Source: Argentina anserina
Lineage: Eukaryota > Streptophyta > Magnoliopsida > Rosales > Rosaceae
NCBI RefSeq assembly: GCF_933775445.1
Contig: NC_065874.1
Location: 18,619,001-18,683,000 of the forward strand
Direction of reading: 5' to 3'
DNA length: 64,000 nucleotides
In this document: in pieces, positions 22,001-35,222 of the stretch
Layout of the letters: each line of letters starts with the position of its first letter
Numbering within the stretch: position 1 is the stretch's first letter
The notes under the pieces: model-generated
Seen by the model: only the letters and a program-made list of their open reading frames with translations
The model's database searches: none
What the model was told of the DNA's origin: nothing
Program-made: the position numbers and the translations under genes

Positions 22001-25000
22001 ACAAGTATAGAATTAAGGGTTAATTGATCATAAATTTTTAAATGTTAGATATTTCCCGAAATTCCACAAACTCTCGCCTATATTTTGACTCAGGGTCACC
22101 CAGATTGTAGGCCACATGTCCACGTGATGCACCTTAGTTTAACTAAAATTCAATCAAAAATTCCAAATTGATGCTATTAAATTGATGTTCAAAACTTGGA
22201 TGGTTCGTGCACAATACTAATCACTTAATCATATGCGCTACCTTTTGATTGTGTCGACTAATGAGATCTTTATTAATGTATTCTGAAAACGAGGATAATC
22301 TACTTCTAGTGAATAACTAACATACAATATAATGTCCTGTTCTTGATTATATACCAAAAGTTCATATAAATAACCCTTAAATTTTGAAAATTTTACAAAG
22401 ATTTAGCTATTCTCACAACAAATTATTATAACATACTTATTAGATTCGTTGGATCGTTAATGTTTGTACTATGTTTTTATTTGTAATATTAATTTTGAAA
22501 TTTTGTTCAGACCGTTGAAGTTTCCATAATCGCCGATATTTTAGTCCTTGAAATTAAGTGTATGAATAAGTACTTGTTGGATTTGAAGTAGAACGATAGT
22601 TGACTGGCTTTCAATGAAGTTTAAGGGTTCATTCGATGATTTGTTTTAGCATACCCGATTGGATTTTCTGCATTTGAAGATGAATGAGGTTTTCGCGTTT
22701 CACACATTTAGGTGCAACATATACTTCTTAGTTTTAAATGAACATTTTCTATGTCAAAAACATACACATTTTCAAATTCCAAGAAAAAAAAACTAAGAGA
22801 GCTTAAGTGATGATTTTAAAGAAAGAAATCTAACTAAGCTCATACATAGAATAAGATACACATGTATCATTACTTGTTAAGTAGTTGAAGAAGAAGGGAG
22901 TAGAATTTTACATGGCTCCTTATGAGGAGGCTAATGCGCAATTGACACACTTAGCAAGCGGCAAATTAATAGATGTTGTTATCACTCCTGATTCAGATCT
23001 TATTACATGTGGATGTGAAAAATCATCTACAACATGAATGCTGAAAAAGTACATGCGACTATTACTCATTTGAGCATTTAAAAAAAGTGAACAACCTATA
23101 AAGATTTTTCCCAACATAAGCTTTTAGAAATGACAATCATGATAGGCTGCAATTACTTCCCAAATATGAAAGGAATAAGCATTTAAAGGCTTACACAAAG
23201 ATAACAACGCATTAAGACTGTTATTACATGCACGACGAACCTTAAACTTACAACTGGAATTAGAAAGCCAAAATATAAGACTGAGATGATGAATATTCTA
23301 CGATATTTTCAAATGGAAAATCTGGCGTTTGTATATCAACAAGTTTATGATCCCAAGTTAAAAACTTGTAAAATGAAATATTATAAGTTACCGAGTAACG
23401 TGGTGGATCAAATAGAATTTTTTTTAGGATTATGGTTGAATGACGAAGTTGTTCATAAAATTTCAACAGTTCACAAACTTTCAGTACTAGAAAAAACTGA
23501 TGTGGATGAAAAGCTTGAATCCTATATTTGAACAGACAGTTTAGCAAGGGCCGAAAAATTTTGAAAAGATTTTACAGGGTAATATCAGAAGACAGATAGA
23601 AGAAGAAGACAATGAAGAAGACAAAAGGTGTATAGAATATTAGAATTTCTAATTTTCATTTGACATCGATTTTTTTGTCCTATGTACTATTTGAAAGTTT
23701 CAAGAAAAAAAGTGATGATTTCATGTTACATACTATCAAAACTCATAAACCCAAACCCTATAAGGCACCCAATCCTCATCAATATAATAAAATGCTTCTC
23801 CTATATTTATTTAATTATGAATAGTTGTATTCATAAATAGTAATAAATCTCACTTTTTATTCTCCAATTCTTGGATGCCTAGATTTGTCCAATTTTTTGA
23901 ATTTCTTAAATGTATGATATGGTAAAATGATTTCAAATGAGTTTAATTTTGAAAACCCAAAACCACATATAAGAATGTATGAGTATCTATATATTACACG
24001 ATGCTATTGTTGCACTAATTTTGTTTTAGGTAATACATATAACTTATAAGTGATATTTCTTTGTAAACCACTTTCATACGGTTAGAACTGAAGTTCTCAA
24101 CCTCGATTGCATCAAATTGCGAATTAAATCAATAAAAATGAGGTGGCCAATTCAAAACCTGCATATTGAAATCAATGGCAACCAAATATTGATAAGAAAA
24201 AAAATGAATAAAACATATATGCAAAGTATAAAGCAACTGTCAATCTTCACCAAAAGTAATTGTAACCAAGCAACTACAAGTTTCGTTTCACCAAATCAAT
24301 TAGCTGCAATATGAAATATGGACAAATAAAATTTCAAGTCTTAAATAAGCACTTCACGAAGTCTCTCGAAAATTTATTGATTAATTTTTCATGTCTTATT
24401 ATCAAAATTTGTCTCCAAAATTTGGACCACAACCACTTGAAGCTCGATATGCTTCACTCGTGACTATACAAGAATAAACTCGAACCCCGATTTGGTCATA
24501 TTGTTACTTGGGTAGCATTAAAAAGGTCAGATCTAATAATCGCTGCACAATGTATATCAACGCTAGAGGGTCACCAAACTGTGGCATAAAATAGAGTCTA
24601 ATAATGATTATCAAATAAAAAACATATGTCTTAGAGCTTGCAAACTGGGTTTAATTAGGGATTGTAAACCTTGTATAGACTTGGAAGACTGCCGCATTGA
24701 AGGCATCATGATGGATAGCTTTTTTAACAACACTCACCATATGTGAGATCTGTCTAAAGTTTACGAACTAGCCTATGAAGATACCCTTCAATCAAAAATG
24801 AAATTCCTCTTTCAATTATCTTAGTTCACTTCTCTTTTTTTCAGTTACTTCTAGAAACACCATAAACCATTTTCCCAACCAAGCACAATGACAAGAGAAA
24901 CCAAGTCGAGTCATTGTATTCTCTTATCTTTCATTTCATCTCTCTTCTTAAACTTTGGACCACTTAAAACTACTGTCTTTTCTTTTATTTTAAATTGATA

Positions 25001-25190
25001 ATAAAACATACTCTTAGTCCTGCGAATCATTTCTCATCAAAACCTTAGGGCAAACACTAAGTAAGGAAGCTCCCTTTACTTCTCAGGTATCCCTAAACTC
25101 ATAGTTTAATCAATTTTCTTCTCATTCCAGTAAAATCTGGGTTTTGTTTCTTCTGCAAAAGACTATCGTTTTTGGGGTTTAAAAAACGAT
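22001..25190. other. AT-rich region without recognised genes
   Basis: Short ORFs occur at 22920-23117, 23286-23531 (81 residues, plus) and 24117-24314. None has a domain I recognise, and none has supporting splice structure. I see no LTRs or TIRs here. Confidence 0.5.
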
Positions 25191-25194
25191 GTCA

Positions 25195-25950
25195 TAGAGA
25201 AATACGACAACCTTAAGCAGTTCGCAAAAGGCCATTACGATAAGGGTTTTTGGGTTTGAAACCTCTGTACCGGCAAAAATGTTACGATCAAAGATTTCAG
25301 CATAGATGATCACTACTATGACTTGAGAGATATCGAAATTTCGAGAGTTTTGCCTGAGACTCGATTCATTGTTAGGGTTTTAGACTCTTACTTAGTTGGG
25401 GGACATTTTTTGCCTTATTTACCATGATCATATTGATTTCAAAAGTCTCTGGCAACACCTTGATCTTCTCTGGCGTAATCAACCCCCATCTTTGAAGTGA
25501 TGACTCAGCCCTAGATCTAGCGCATGATGTATCCCTTTTTCATGGTGGCCAATGAAATCCACTGATGTAAGATCATCCACATAGGGTTTTTTCCGGATGA
25601 TGTGCTGGTTGCTTTCCACCTAATTCGGGGCTGATTGTTCGATTTTCGATAAGTTTGTGCTTACTTGTATTATATGTTTTGGCCGGGGCAAGCAATTTTA
25701 CTCTTCCTACTAAGATATTCAGACCACCTTCAAATACAGTGTTCCCGAGTTACTAATGAGCGCCACTACTCACACTCGAGTGAATGACATATGGTCCATA
25801 TGGATCATGTTTGCTGAGTTGGTGAATGAGACACGTTTATTTGAAAGTGCTAACTGTGCGGGTGGTCAGCTTCGTGCCATTTTTGAAGTTTTGAGGCTTC
25901 CATATGACTATGAGAATGAGAGGATCCTAATTCCCCAATATAGATGATTT
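25195..25950 (+). pseudogene. CDK/CMGC-type protein kinase pseudogene
   Basis: Pieces of a kinase domain appear in order but in different frames. EKYDNLKQFAKGHYDKGFWV with following TGKNVTIKDF resembles the glycine-rich loop and VAIK lysine region, with key glycines lost. DLRDIEISRVLPE resembles the alpha-C helix (REI). FIVRVLDSYLVGGHF resembles strand beta-4/5. FKYSVPELLMSATTHTRVND (near 25730-25790), followed by IWSIWIMFAELVNETRLFES, matches the APE motif and DxWSxGCIFAEL block of cyclin-dependent kinases. The HRD and DFG catalytic motifs are not seen. Stops and frameshifts are many. It is a decayed, intron-poor copy of a CMGC kinase; the exact subfamily is not clear. Confidence 0.75.
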
Positions 25951-27407
25951 AAATTGGAGCATGTATCAAATCCGTGGTGGTGTCGTCATGTGTGAAGATA
26001 AGTTTCCTACGTTGGTGGATTGGGGTTGATCTCATTAGCTGAATCCTACACTAGGGGCCACATAATCGAATCACAGCTCAACCACCCTAGAATGAGTAAG
26101 ATAAGATGACACATCCAAAATGTTGTTTCCCTTTAGGATTTGGATTCTACTCTCTTATGATTGGTTAAAGATTATTTGGAGAAGGGACATCCTATGTCTG
26201 TCCTCCCCTATATATAGGAGACAAGAGAGACGAGTTATGTATCATAACTTTCAGAAACACAAGCTCACACACCTTCCTTCCATTTAGTTTAACTGTGCGT
26301 TTCAAACCTTGGAGATCTATAAGTATTTTGACAAGAGGCCATCACCATCATCATCACAGATTTCACCTCTTTGTTCTAGTGATCAATTACAAAGTTGTAA
26401 TCCATTGTTCTTTGTATATGTCAAATTCTTTTTACATTTTATTGAATGGATTTCTTTTTAGAGTTTGTTCTTTAGTTATTTCGATTTCATGTTAGGTTGA
26501 AGTAGATCTATGCTTTTTACGATTTCTATATGTTTAGGTTTTTAGGATTCTTGATTTATAACATGGCATATGCATGCATGATTGAAAGTTTATGTGGAGG
26601 ATTTTATCTTTACATCTCGATTAATTCTAGAATGCATGCCAAGGTTATTTGATGCGTATTGTAGCAAGTATTGAGATAACACGAGAGTGAGTTTTGATAT
26701 CATGCATTGTTTCAGAAGTCAGAGATTGAGTTATGTGTTATTCGGTCCAACTTCAAAGTTCTTTATGTGTTGGTTAGTGAAGTCGCGATTCATCTAATCT
26801 ATGCATGATTGATAGGAGATTCTGGTCATAGAGGATATACTTCTTTATATAAAGAAGTGAATTAAAAGAGTTGAGCGTCCTTTAATTGGGCATGGGCCTT
26901 TATCTTGACTGAATATAATGTTTTGCATATGTATTCCAAACATGTTATGAATAGTGTAGAACTGACATGAACATATAGGTTGTAGTTGCATCTTTCTTAT
27001 TCATTCATCTATATCATGAGCTATGTGAAAGTTAGTTGTTGATCAAAACCAAATTGTAAATCTCATTTTATCTTGTATATTGTGTATAGTGAATGATTCG
27101 TTGATTAGTTATTGGAAACCCTCAAGCCTCGGTTGTGAACGATAAAACCCATGCTTACTCTTACTACATTGATAGGGTTTTCTAAATTGAAAAGTCTTAT
27201 ATGCCTAGTCTAGGGCGTCGTCATTTATGCACTTTTGTTTAAGTTTTTTCTCCTCTTTTGAAATTTTATGTCTCTGATTGAAAGTTGAAATCAACTTGTG
27301 AAAATAGGTATTGTATAGAGCCTTATTGGGGCAATAAAGGGTCTATGATTTAATTACGGCTGATAGATGATCATATTTCAGAAACCAGTATGCGAATCTT
27401 CACGATT
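25951..27407. other. AT-rich region, possible LTR remnant
   Basis: No gene is recognised. A TATA-like CTATATATAGGAGACAAGAG at 26207-26226 followed by a CA-rich leader resembles the promoter part of a plant LTR, but no LTR borders or target duplication were found. Confidence 0.35.
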
Positions 27408-29040
27408 GAATGACACGACCCACCCAAAATATTATCCTAATATCTGGATTAAGTCGTGCGGGCACCACTAATCAAAGGAGCATACCAAAAATTTCGGCAC
27501 ACTCTCCCCTGAAAGTAGCCAACCCTACAACGCTCCCAATATCTCAAATCCAACCTCAACACTTGGAACCACCTTGCTCCCCAAAATTTCCAAACTCCAC
27601 AACCACATCCCATAAATATAATTTAAAGATACAACACAAGATACATTACGGAATATGCAATATTCGTTAATTAATATCATTAGATCCCTGGAGCTCGTAG
27701 CTCGCCTTAAACCACAACCGCCCAACCCACTTTAAGACAACAAGGGTCATTAATCAACGTAAAACAACTCCCGAAAAATCTCATTCCCGAAGTAATTACT
27801 CAAATAACAAAACTATCTTAACAATTTCTGAGAATCTCAATCTCAGATAAATATTAGACACATAATAGAAAATGAACTAGCCCCGCTATTCTCAGTATAA
27901 TAATAATAATTATTATTATTAAAAATAGACTAGCCCCGCTAGTCAAAATAATACCTCAATAATAGAAAATGAACTAGACCCACTAGTCAAAGTGATCTCA
28001 AGTCATAAGTGTGAACTAGCCCCGCTAGTCAAAATAATACCATCAGGCCATACAATGTGGACTAGCCCCGCTAGTCAAAATAATACCATCAGGCCATACA
28101 ATGTCGCTGGCCCCGCTATTCAAAATAATACCATCAGACCATACAATGTCGACTAGCCCCGCTAGTGAAAATAATGTCATCAGGCCATACAATGTGCCCT
28201 CGGGTAAAATATATACTCACATACTCCTAATACCGTCACGCCGTGCTAACGGAGAAGGTACCAGGCTTTCGTGTCATTGTCAACATACCACATCGCCTCC
28301 CAGGTGGAAAGGGCTTGGGTGCACTACTTGGGGGTAACCACCGAAACTATAAGGTGGAATATATACATGCTAGTATCTACGGCTATATACATCATCATCA
28401 TCTCAATGTATGGATTCAAAAACATCATCTCATAAAATAATTCAAGAACTCTCATCTCCAAATGTATAAATTGCCTATGCCTTGTTGATTCCAATAGAAT
28501 GGCTGAGTTGATAAAGTTTTCTGCCTATGCCTCGTTGATTTCAATGGTAAAGCTGAGTTGATAAGGCTTTGTCTAGTGGAATAAAGTGAACCAACATAAT
28601 ATCAAATACTTAAACCTGGGCCTAGAACTCTCTTCACATGCTCATTCGATAACCAACACACACAATTCATACTCTTTCCCAACAACTAAAACAAATAACC
28701 CACAACATATCAATCATCATCAACATAGGCAAATTAACCGATATTTAATCTAAAATAATTGTGATTGCACCCAAACCTTGGTCAGACTGTCTATGTACCC
28801 TTTTGAAAGGATCAAGTCACTCGTAGTTCAACCAAATAATAAATAGAAATCATTATAGATAAATAAAAAGATAATAACGTCATTAACGTCACAATCCTTA
28901 GAATATAAATTCATGCATGCATTACTTTAAAATAAAAGTCAACTGATGAATAAATTCAACCGGTAATTCCAATTCACTAATCCAAGCATTCTAGAACGAA
29001 AGCAGAAATAATCCAACGGGTGGATTTCCACAATTTACAA
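27408..29040 (-). mobile_element. Non-coding repeat family copy 2
   Basis: Begins TGACACGACCCACCCAAAAT, closely like copy 3 at 59623 (TGACACAACCCGCCCCAAAT). Both continue with an AAGTYGTG motif, CACTA, GGAG(A)CATACCAAAA and TCTCCC(C/T)TGAAAGTAGC. A minisatellite sits at 27895-28195. Downstream is the GTTGATTCCAAT...GAGTTGATA tract shared with copy 3, and a tract (28761-28832) shared with copy 1. The right end is unclear because the truncated copia-2 element adjoins it. There is no protein-coding content. Confidence 0.65.
27895..28195. repeat. 43-bp minisatellite with a hairpin core GACTAGCCCCGCTAGTC
   Basis: Seven occurrences of the core ACTAGCCCCGCTAGTC or variants. The last four are spaced about 43 bp apart with the linker AAAATAATACCATCAGGCCA then TACAATGT. 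The core is a perfect 7-bp inverted repeat (GACTAGC/GCTAGTC) around CCC, so each unit can fold. Related cores occur in copy 3 near 60573-60590. Confidence 0.9.
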
Positions 29041-29998
29041 ACCAAAATATGTATTTTTGGAAAATCCTAACGATCCTTAAACTTCATCAATTTGTGCCCA
29101 TAGTCTAACAATAAATTCCTAACAATAATGCTGTTAGAAGCCTTGTGCCACAAGGCGAGCTTTATATCTTATAATCTTATTTCTCTTATTGCATTTTCTA
29201 ACAAAGACCCATTTGTATCCAACAAGTTTTATTCCAAAGGGTAATGGAACTACATTCTCAAATGCCGCTCTCTTTGTTAGTGAGTCCAACTTAACCTGGA
29301 TTGTTTTTCCCCATTCAAGTCAATCTGATCTTCGCCGACATTCACAACAGAGCATGGTTCAATGTCATCTGATAGGATGATCTCTCGTACGCAAGCATAT
29401 GCAAATACATCATCAACTATGACAAAGATTTTATCCATCGTCCCATACACATTAGTGTAATTAATCAAGATCTCTATATTTGAACAGATATGTGCTTCAG
29501 TCGTTGAGGCATCCCCCAACGCTGATGTCTATTCGTAGACATAGCCATAATCCAGAACAAGTTCGTGGGACAGATTATCTATATTAATGATGAGCGAATT
29601 AGGTGTCTTTGTACTTCTTCTAACTCTTTTGTACGAATCCGTTGAATCTTTAGGTTTCCCACACTTCCTTCGTGTGGACCCAGCCCTAGCCATGTACCTC
29701 CATTTCTCACGATGGCGCCACTAGCAACCCAGTCCACATCGCACCACCCTCGCCCCAGAATTCACGTTGGAGACCCATAAAATTTAGGCTCCGATTCGTG
29801 ACTGCGTCTATGGTGCCAGTGTGGTGTCAGCGTCCCAAAATCTCTTTGTGAGATAAAGTTGTTGGACGACTTTAAGTGTGAGGTCCTTTTCAGGCACCTC
29901 CATCCTTGTAGGTACATTTACAGCATGTATATGAGATCTCGTCAGTCTAGCGATATCCAAGAAAGCATCATAGAAAGAATCTATTATGTTATGGAGAT

Positions 29999-30707
29999 CT
30001 AAGATTCTACGTACTTCGATTTCTCTATGTGCAGTATAGGGATTAGGATGAGACAAAGTAGGACTTGACCAGTTAATTTCTCATCGTTCTTATGAACACT
30101 GGCATCACTACCTCCCCCTAACGATAGGAAAACTGTCTCATCAAAGTAATAATCTACAAGACGCACGGTAAAAATATCACTTGTCAGGGGTTCAACAAAG
30201 TGGATAATCGCTGGCGACTCAAAACCAACATAAATGCCTCTTCGACACTGAAGGCCTAATTTCATATGTTTTGGAGGCGTAATAAGCACATAAACTTCAC
30301 ACCTAAAGACACGTAAGTGCGAGATGCTTGGCTCATACCCAGTCACTAATTGTAATGCGAAAGACTCTTGGGTCTTCAAACCTTAATTGAATGAGCATAG
30401 CTGTGTGTAATACTGCATGCCCCTAAGCAGTGAGTGGGAGATTGGTGTGCATTACCAATGCCCTTATCACTGTTTTCAATCTCTTTATTGCATCATTTGT
30501 GAGACCATTCTAGTTGTGCACGTGCGGAACTGAATGCTTAACATCGATTCCCACAGACATGCAATAGTCGTCAAAATGCTTAAACATAAGCTCACCAGTA
30601 TTATCCCATCTTATCAATTTGATGGGATGATTTGGGTAGTGAGCTCGGAGCCGGATAATCTGGGTTATGAGTTTAGCATAGGCAGTGTTTCTAGTGGACA
30701 ATAACAC
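29999..30707 (-). pseudogene. copia-2 integrase remnant
   Basis: Two blocks of the rve-type integrase: 30707-30510 (LRAHYPNHPIKLIRWDNTGE, FDDYCMSVGIDVKHSVPHVH) and 30379-29999 (SISHLRVFRCEVYVLITPPK, then RRGIYVGFESP). The spacing and order are right for a copia pol, and stops lie between the blocks. The catalytic triad is not complete in any one frame. Confidence 0.8.
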
Positions 30708-31808
30708 GACATGTGATCAACGTATGTTGTGGAGGCATAAACCAAAACCATAAAGTATCTAAATGGTTTGTTCTTTGGTTGAATTGGTCTGCAAATATCC
30801 CCTTGAATTTTGTGCAAGAACGGTAATAGAATTTTTAAATCCTTTGCATATGATGGTCTCGGTCCTAGTTTCCTTATGGAACATGCTCTGCACTCTGAAC
30901 AACAAAGAGATATTTCACGCCTTAATAAAGGTCAAAATAGTAGGAGGTAGCTTCCAAACTACTTCGTGTAGAGTGGGAATATCATGAGGGTTTAGCGGAT
31001 GAGGAGTACGGTTGGTGACGCATCGGCACACACGAGGACTGAGCAACGCCTTTCGAGCGAACGCCTGCCCGGCTACAAGTCAACAGAATCCGTCACTCTT
31101 TTCTCCTCAAACCGAAACTGAAATTTGGTTCTTTTTTCTTCTTGCTCAAAAGAACAGATGACCGCGTGAAGTTTTCAAGACACTCATTATCGTTCCATGA
31201 CCGGGATGTTCTAGATGGTCATGCTAGAGCTAATACAAGTCAATGCCAATCAAGTCTTGACATACAACGCTATTGGATTCAAGGGCACGAATTGAGGTGA
31301 TATACAAACCACTCCTCTAGCCTGTAAGTTTCTCAAGGACGAGCGTATTGCCGCAGTCCTGAGTAGTAATGCAAAGGAACTTGTTACCATTCTCTTCTTG
31401 TGTATTCACATGAAATCCGTTGGCACCTATGTCTTTGAAACGCAAAAGTGCATTTGACACATCTAGCTACGTTCTATTGGGTAGGAGGAATTGGGCAATC
31501 CCTCGTCCTTGGACTAGATATGAAGGACTATCAGCAGTGGTCACAGAGGAATGAGTAGGCACAATTAATGTCCAAAAACAATTGCCTATGACACAAGATT
31601 GTATGCATTGTAGCACAACCCTGAAGACACTCAAAGGCCCCGGAGTTCATTCATGTGTAATGACTCTGAATCAACACTGAGAAAATCATAATTTCAAAAG
31701 GAAATATCAGTACGTCGTAATCGACTACAAGAAAAATAGATTAAATCCGAAAAAGACTAAACAGTATAAATTCTTGGCAATCAAATATGCCATAAAGAAA
31801 TACATGAC

Positions 31809-32053
31809 TTAATCATAGTCAGGAGTCTCCACATTTGGAGCTGACTCGAAATCCCCTATCCTGAGCTTAACATCCTTGTCGGCGTCAACATGTTCAAGAT
31901 GGTGAGTCTCGGTCACCTCGCGATATGCTTTGTACGTGGATGCCACTTTTGAATAGGCTCTACAAGTCTTGGACCAATGGCCTGGTTTCCCACACCTAAA
32001 GCATACTAATTTGTGGTTAGAGCCTTCTGACTAAGAGTTGGCTCCATGGTGAG
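31809..32053 (-). pseudogene. copia-2 gag C-terminus with CCHC zinc knuckle
   Basis: Encodes CFRCGKPGHWSKTC, a C-x2-C-x4-H-x4-C nucleic-acid-binding knuckle, followed by a tail that ends PNVETPDYD and TAA at 31809-31811. A stop lies upstream of the knuckle in the same frame. It is separated from the rest of gag by the insertion at 32059-33346. Confidence 0.85.
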
Positions 32054-32058
32054 CATTT

Positions 32059-33346
32059 GATAGAAGCACTTTGTGCGATGTTCTTAACATGGTTTACCTC
32101 AATTTGTACTTTGCTTAGCCCTTATTGTTGTACTATTGAGTCATAGTAAGAGTCTTAGGCGGTATTGGATGCATTTTTGTGCTTACATGAGTTAAAAACG
32201 CATAATTAGTCTAGAGTCCTAGCTTGACTAGGAATCCTTGTTAGGTTTTGAAACTAATTATTTCTTACTTATGATTTTATTTTCTTATTTTTAGATTGGA
32301 TTGAAGAGATAATTAAAAAAAAAGATGGAGCCAAGTCATGCAACAATTAAATAGAAGATGATCATTAAAGACATAAAACATGGCATGATTTAAGGAATAA
32401 AACATGACATAATTTAAGGAGATTAAAGCATGACATTATAATACGAAGAAAGAGGCAAGTTCAAACCAAGCATACCCTCCCTCTTTCCTCTATATATACA
32501 TGGCTTCACCTCTCAAATAAGATAACTTCTCATTTGCATTCAAGAGCCAAAACTCTACCAAAATACTACCTCAAACATCCTTCACCAAAACAACAAGTCA
32601 TTCTCCCTCATATACAAATTCCATCTCCACCGAAATCACCATTGAAGACACACCTCTAAGGTTCCTACAACGTGTGATTCTCGCAACTCTTCTCTATGGG
32701 TTTGTTCATTTTTGATTTTTTACTTTTAGATAATTTTCAGATATGTGCATATGAATTTAGTGCTTGGATGCAATCCCTAAGATTGTATTTGAGTGTTAAA
32801 TTCATCAACCATATTGACACAAATCGAATCATGCCCTAAGTAGGTTCGGTTTGTGTTGATTAAAAGTGGTAAAAATTTTGAAAATTTACATGTGAAACCA
32901 TGGTGGGTGACGCTCTACATGAGTACATGAAACATGTCTCCAACAAAGATTTGGTGCTTAAATGTAATCTTATTTGATTTCTACTCTAAGTGTTATTGAA
33001 TTTGATTACATGCAAATTTAGATTAGGCCCTAAGTCAATTTAAATGTTAATTGAAATCTTGCATGATTAGGATCCCCTAAGGGTCTAATTGTATTGGTGT
33101 CTAAAAAGTATGTAATTGGTGGAATTAGAATGCAGGATAGGTTCGAACTTGTAATTATGTGGTGTAATGGTAAATTTGGTTTAAATTTGTTAAAGACAAG
33201 TCGATCATGTAAATAGTAATTTAGGTTTTATTTTATTAGTTAATAATCAATCTCAAACCCCCCATTATTTGTTAACATTAAAAGTTTAGAGTTCCCTTCA
33301 ATTCCCCGGAAAGCTCAAACCCCCCATTATTCTATACTAACGTTGA
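32059..33346 (+). mobile_element. 1.29-kb insertion in copia-2 gag (solo-LTR-like)
   Basis: Splits gag between its middle part and the zinc-knuckle part. Identical 5-bp CATTT sequences lie at 32054-32058 and 33347-33351, and removing 1293 bp would rejoin gag. The right end (CCCCCATTATTCTATACTAA, then CGTTGACA) resembles ends of Tat/Athila-type Ty3 LTRs, and the left reads TGATAGAAGC. An exact TG...CA frame would shift the border by a base or a few and spoil the CATTT match, so the borders are approximate. A TATATATA stretch is at 32501-32508. No coding content was found. Confidence 0.6.
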
Positions 33347-33351
33347 CATTT

Positions 33352-34290
33352 TGCAGGGTTTATTATAGACGTTTTAACCAACGCTCTATCACCATTCTCT
33401 CTACCAGTTCCGGCATTTGCACCAAGTCTCCTAAGGGGATGTGCACCATTATCCTTGTGATGATCTTCATGACCACCACTCCGCTTCTTGCATGCACCAT
33501 TTTGTGCCTGATGAATATAAGACATAAAACACCCACCCCTATTTCCAGGGTTACGTCCTCAGTGGCCCTTTGGGCCGCTACTATAGTGAGTTTCAGAACA
33601 GGACGAGTCCCAACCGGTCAAGCATTATAGGTCTTCACAAGGATCTTATCGTGATTCTCAGTAATAGATAGAGCGGATATCATCTCATGAAACCTTGTGA
33701 TCCTTCCTTTGTTGACTTCAATATGATAGTTCTTTGCAACTATCAAGTCAGACAGTGAAGGTGGATAATGTTTTCTCAATCAACATTGCATTGGTGATCT
33801 CCCTCTAATAGAATTACATGAGGGATTTGATACGGGTGCTTTAGAGTTAAACTCAAGGACTGAGGCATATTCGCAACATTGAAGTAGCTGCCATTTGAGC
33901 TCTAAGTTCGGAAGCAAGGACTTTTTGACATTACCAAACCGCTCCTCGAGTGCAACTCATAGTCTCCTAGGGTCTTCCCCATTGAGGTACTTGGACTGAA
34001 GTGATTCGTCCACATGACATATCATGATGATGATGGCTTTGGCATTTCTTGCCTCAGCAGCATCAATAGTAGCTTGATCAGGTGCTTGAGCGGGAGTGTT
34101 GCTGCCCCGGGGGCAGTAGCTGCATGCAGGTGCACTAGGTGCAGCGGCTGTAGGCGCAGCAGGTGGGGCTCGGATTGCAGATATGATTCTGAGGGGCTTC
34201 AAGTGGTTATGAACATCCCATGATCCATTTGTAGTATCTAATACCAATTGCATCTAAAGGTGCAAAGTCCAACTTGTTCAAATTACTCAT
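33352..34290 (-). pseudogene. copia-2 gag, N-terminal part (UBN2-type)
   Basis: Starts MSNLNKLDFAPLDAIG, the usual opening of this gag family. An Ala/Pro-rich insertion follows. NAKAIIIMICHVDESLQSKY (about 34060-34000) is the conserved UBN2 helix region. Frameshifts and stops follow, so the frame is broken. The rest of gag, with the zinc knuckle, lies beyond a 1.3-kb insertion at 31809-32053. Confidence 0.8.
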
Positions 34291-35222
34291 CTGAAAAGAA
34301 CAAGAGAATCTGAAGGTATGTTTATGAGCTTCGTGCTACCAAGAAAACTATCCAACGTGTTTTTTTCGGATTTCAATACTTATGGTGTGAGGAGGTCACA
34401 GTCTCTCACACACACTACGAGGCTTCAAGCCCATAGTGACGGTGTGTGATCAAACACTCATTGCATCAATTTCCAATTTAAACACACATACATGTATCAA
34501 AATTGAAATAGCTTAATCAAGGAAAGCGACAACCTTTAAAGCTTACTTTAGTTTCCGAGTTCAACGAACGAGTTCTGTTAATGGAGCGTATCACGAGTAG
34601 CAGTAGCTTGCGACGACAGCAGTAGAAGTATCAGCGGTGGTAGCTTGTCGGAAAAACAGAAGCAACGACAGCTGCTAGGGACCGGGAACCTAAACCAATG
34701 CGGTTTAGAAATTTCCGATTGAGCTAGGGGTTGCTATAGAGGCAGCAGACTCTCAGGACAGTAGCAGGGAGTTGCGGCGGTGCTGCAGCGACGATAGGTG
34801 ACCAACAAGAGTGGTGGCAGCAGAGATGGTGGTGAGAAATCCTAAAGGATTTTTCGTGTTGAATCTAGCAACAATGAGCAGCAATAGCCTGTAGGGCTGG
34901 AATACCTGTGTTGCAGCAACAGCCTGTAAGGCTGGACTGCTTGTGTTGTAGCGGTGGAGACGCGCAGAAGGAGGCCGAAATCGGCAGTGGCGGTGCGGCG
35001 GAGCTGTGGCAAAACAAGGCCGAAACAGGCTCTTGTGGAGCAAGGTTTTGGGGCTGGTTTCTGAGGCCGCTAAGGTGCAGAACCGGTTGTGTTTGGGGGT
35101 AAAACTGGCATCCTAACAGCGGTGAACGGTGGCATCGCAGGGAGGAGCCCGGTGGCTGCAGCAAGAAAACTTTTGCTGATCTTTTCTCCAAAGCTCACGG
35201 CCGAAGGCTCGCGTTGATAACG

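Noticed and set aside
23286..23531. 81-codon plus-strand ORF
   Set aside because: Mixed composition and no recognised domain; an overlapping minus-strand ORF of similar length exists, as expected by chance in this sequence.
27895..28195. Possible CRISPR-like array
   Set aside because: Units are directly adjacent with no unique spacers, the host is a plant, and the array lies within a transposon.
33120..33150. tRNA B-box-like GGTTCGAACT
   Set aside because: No acceptor stem, anticodon arm or A-box at proper distance; it lies inside the LTR-like insertion.
34753..35191. Overlapping Cys/Ser/Pro-rich minus-strand ORFs
   Set aside because: They lie in the untranslated leader between the copia-2 LTR and gag and reflect CAG/CTG-rich DNA, not a gene.
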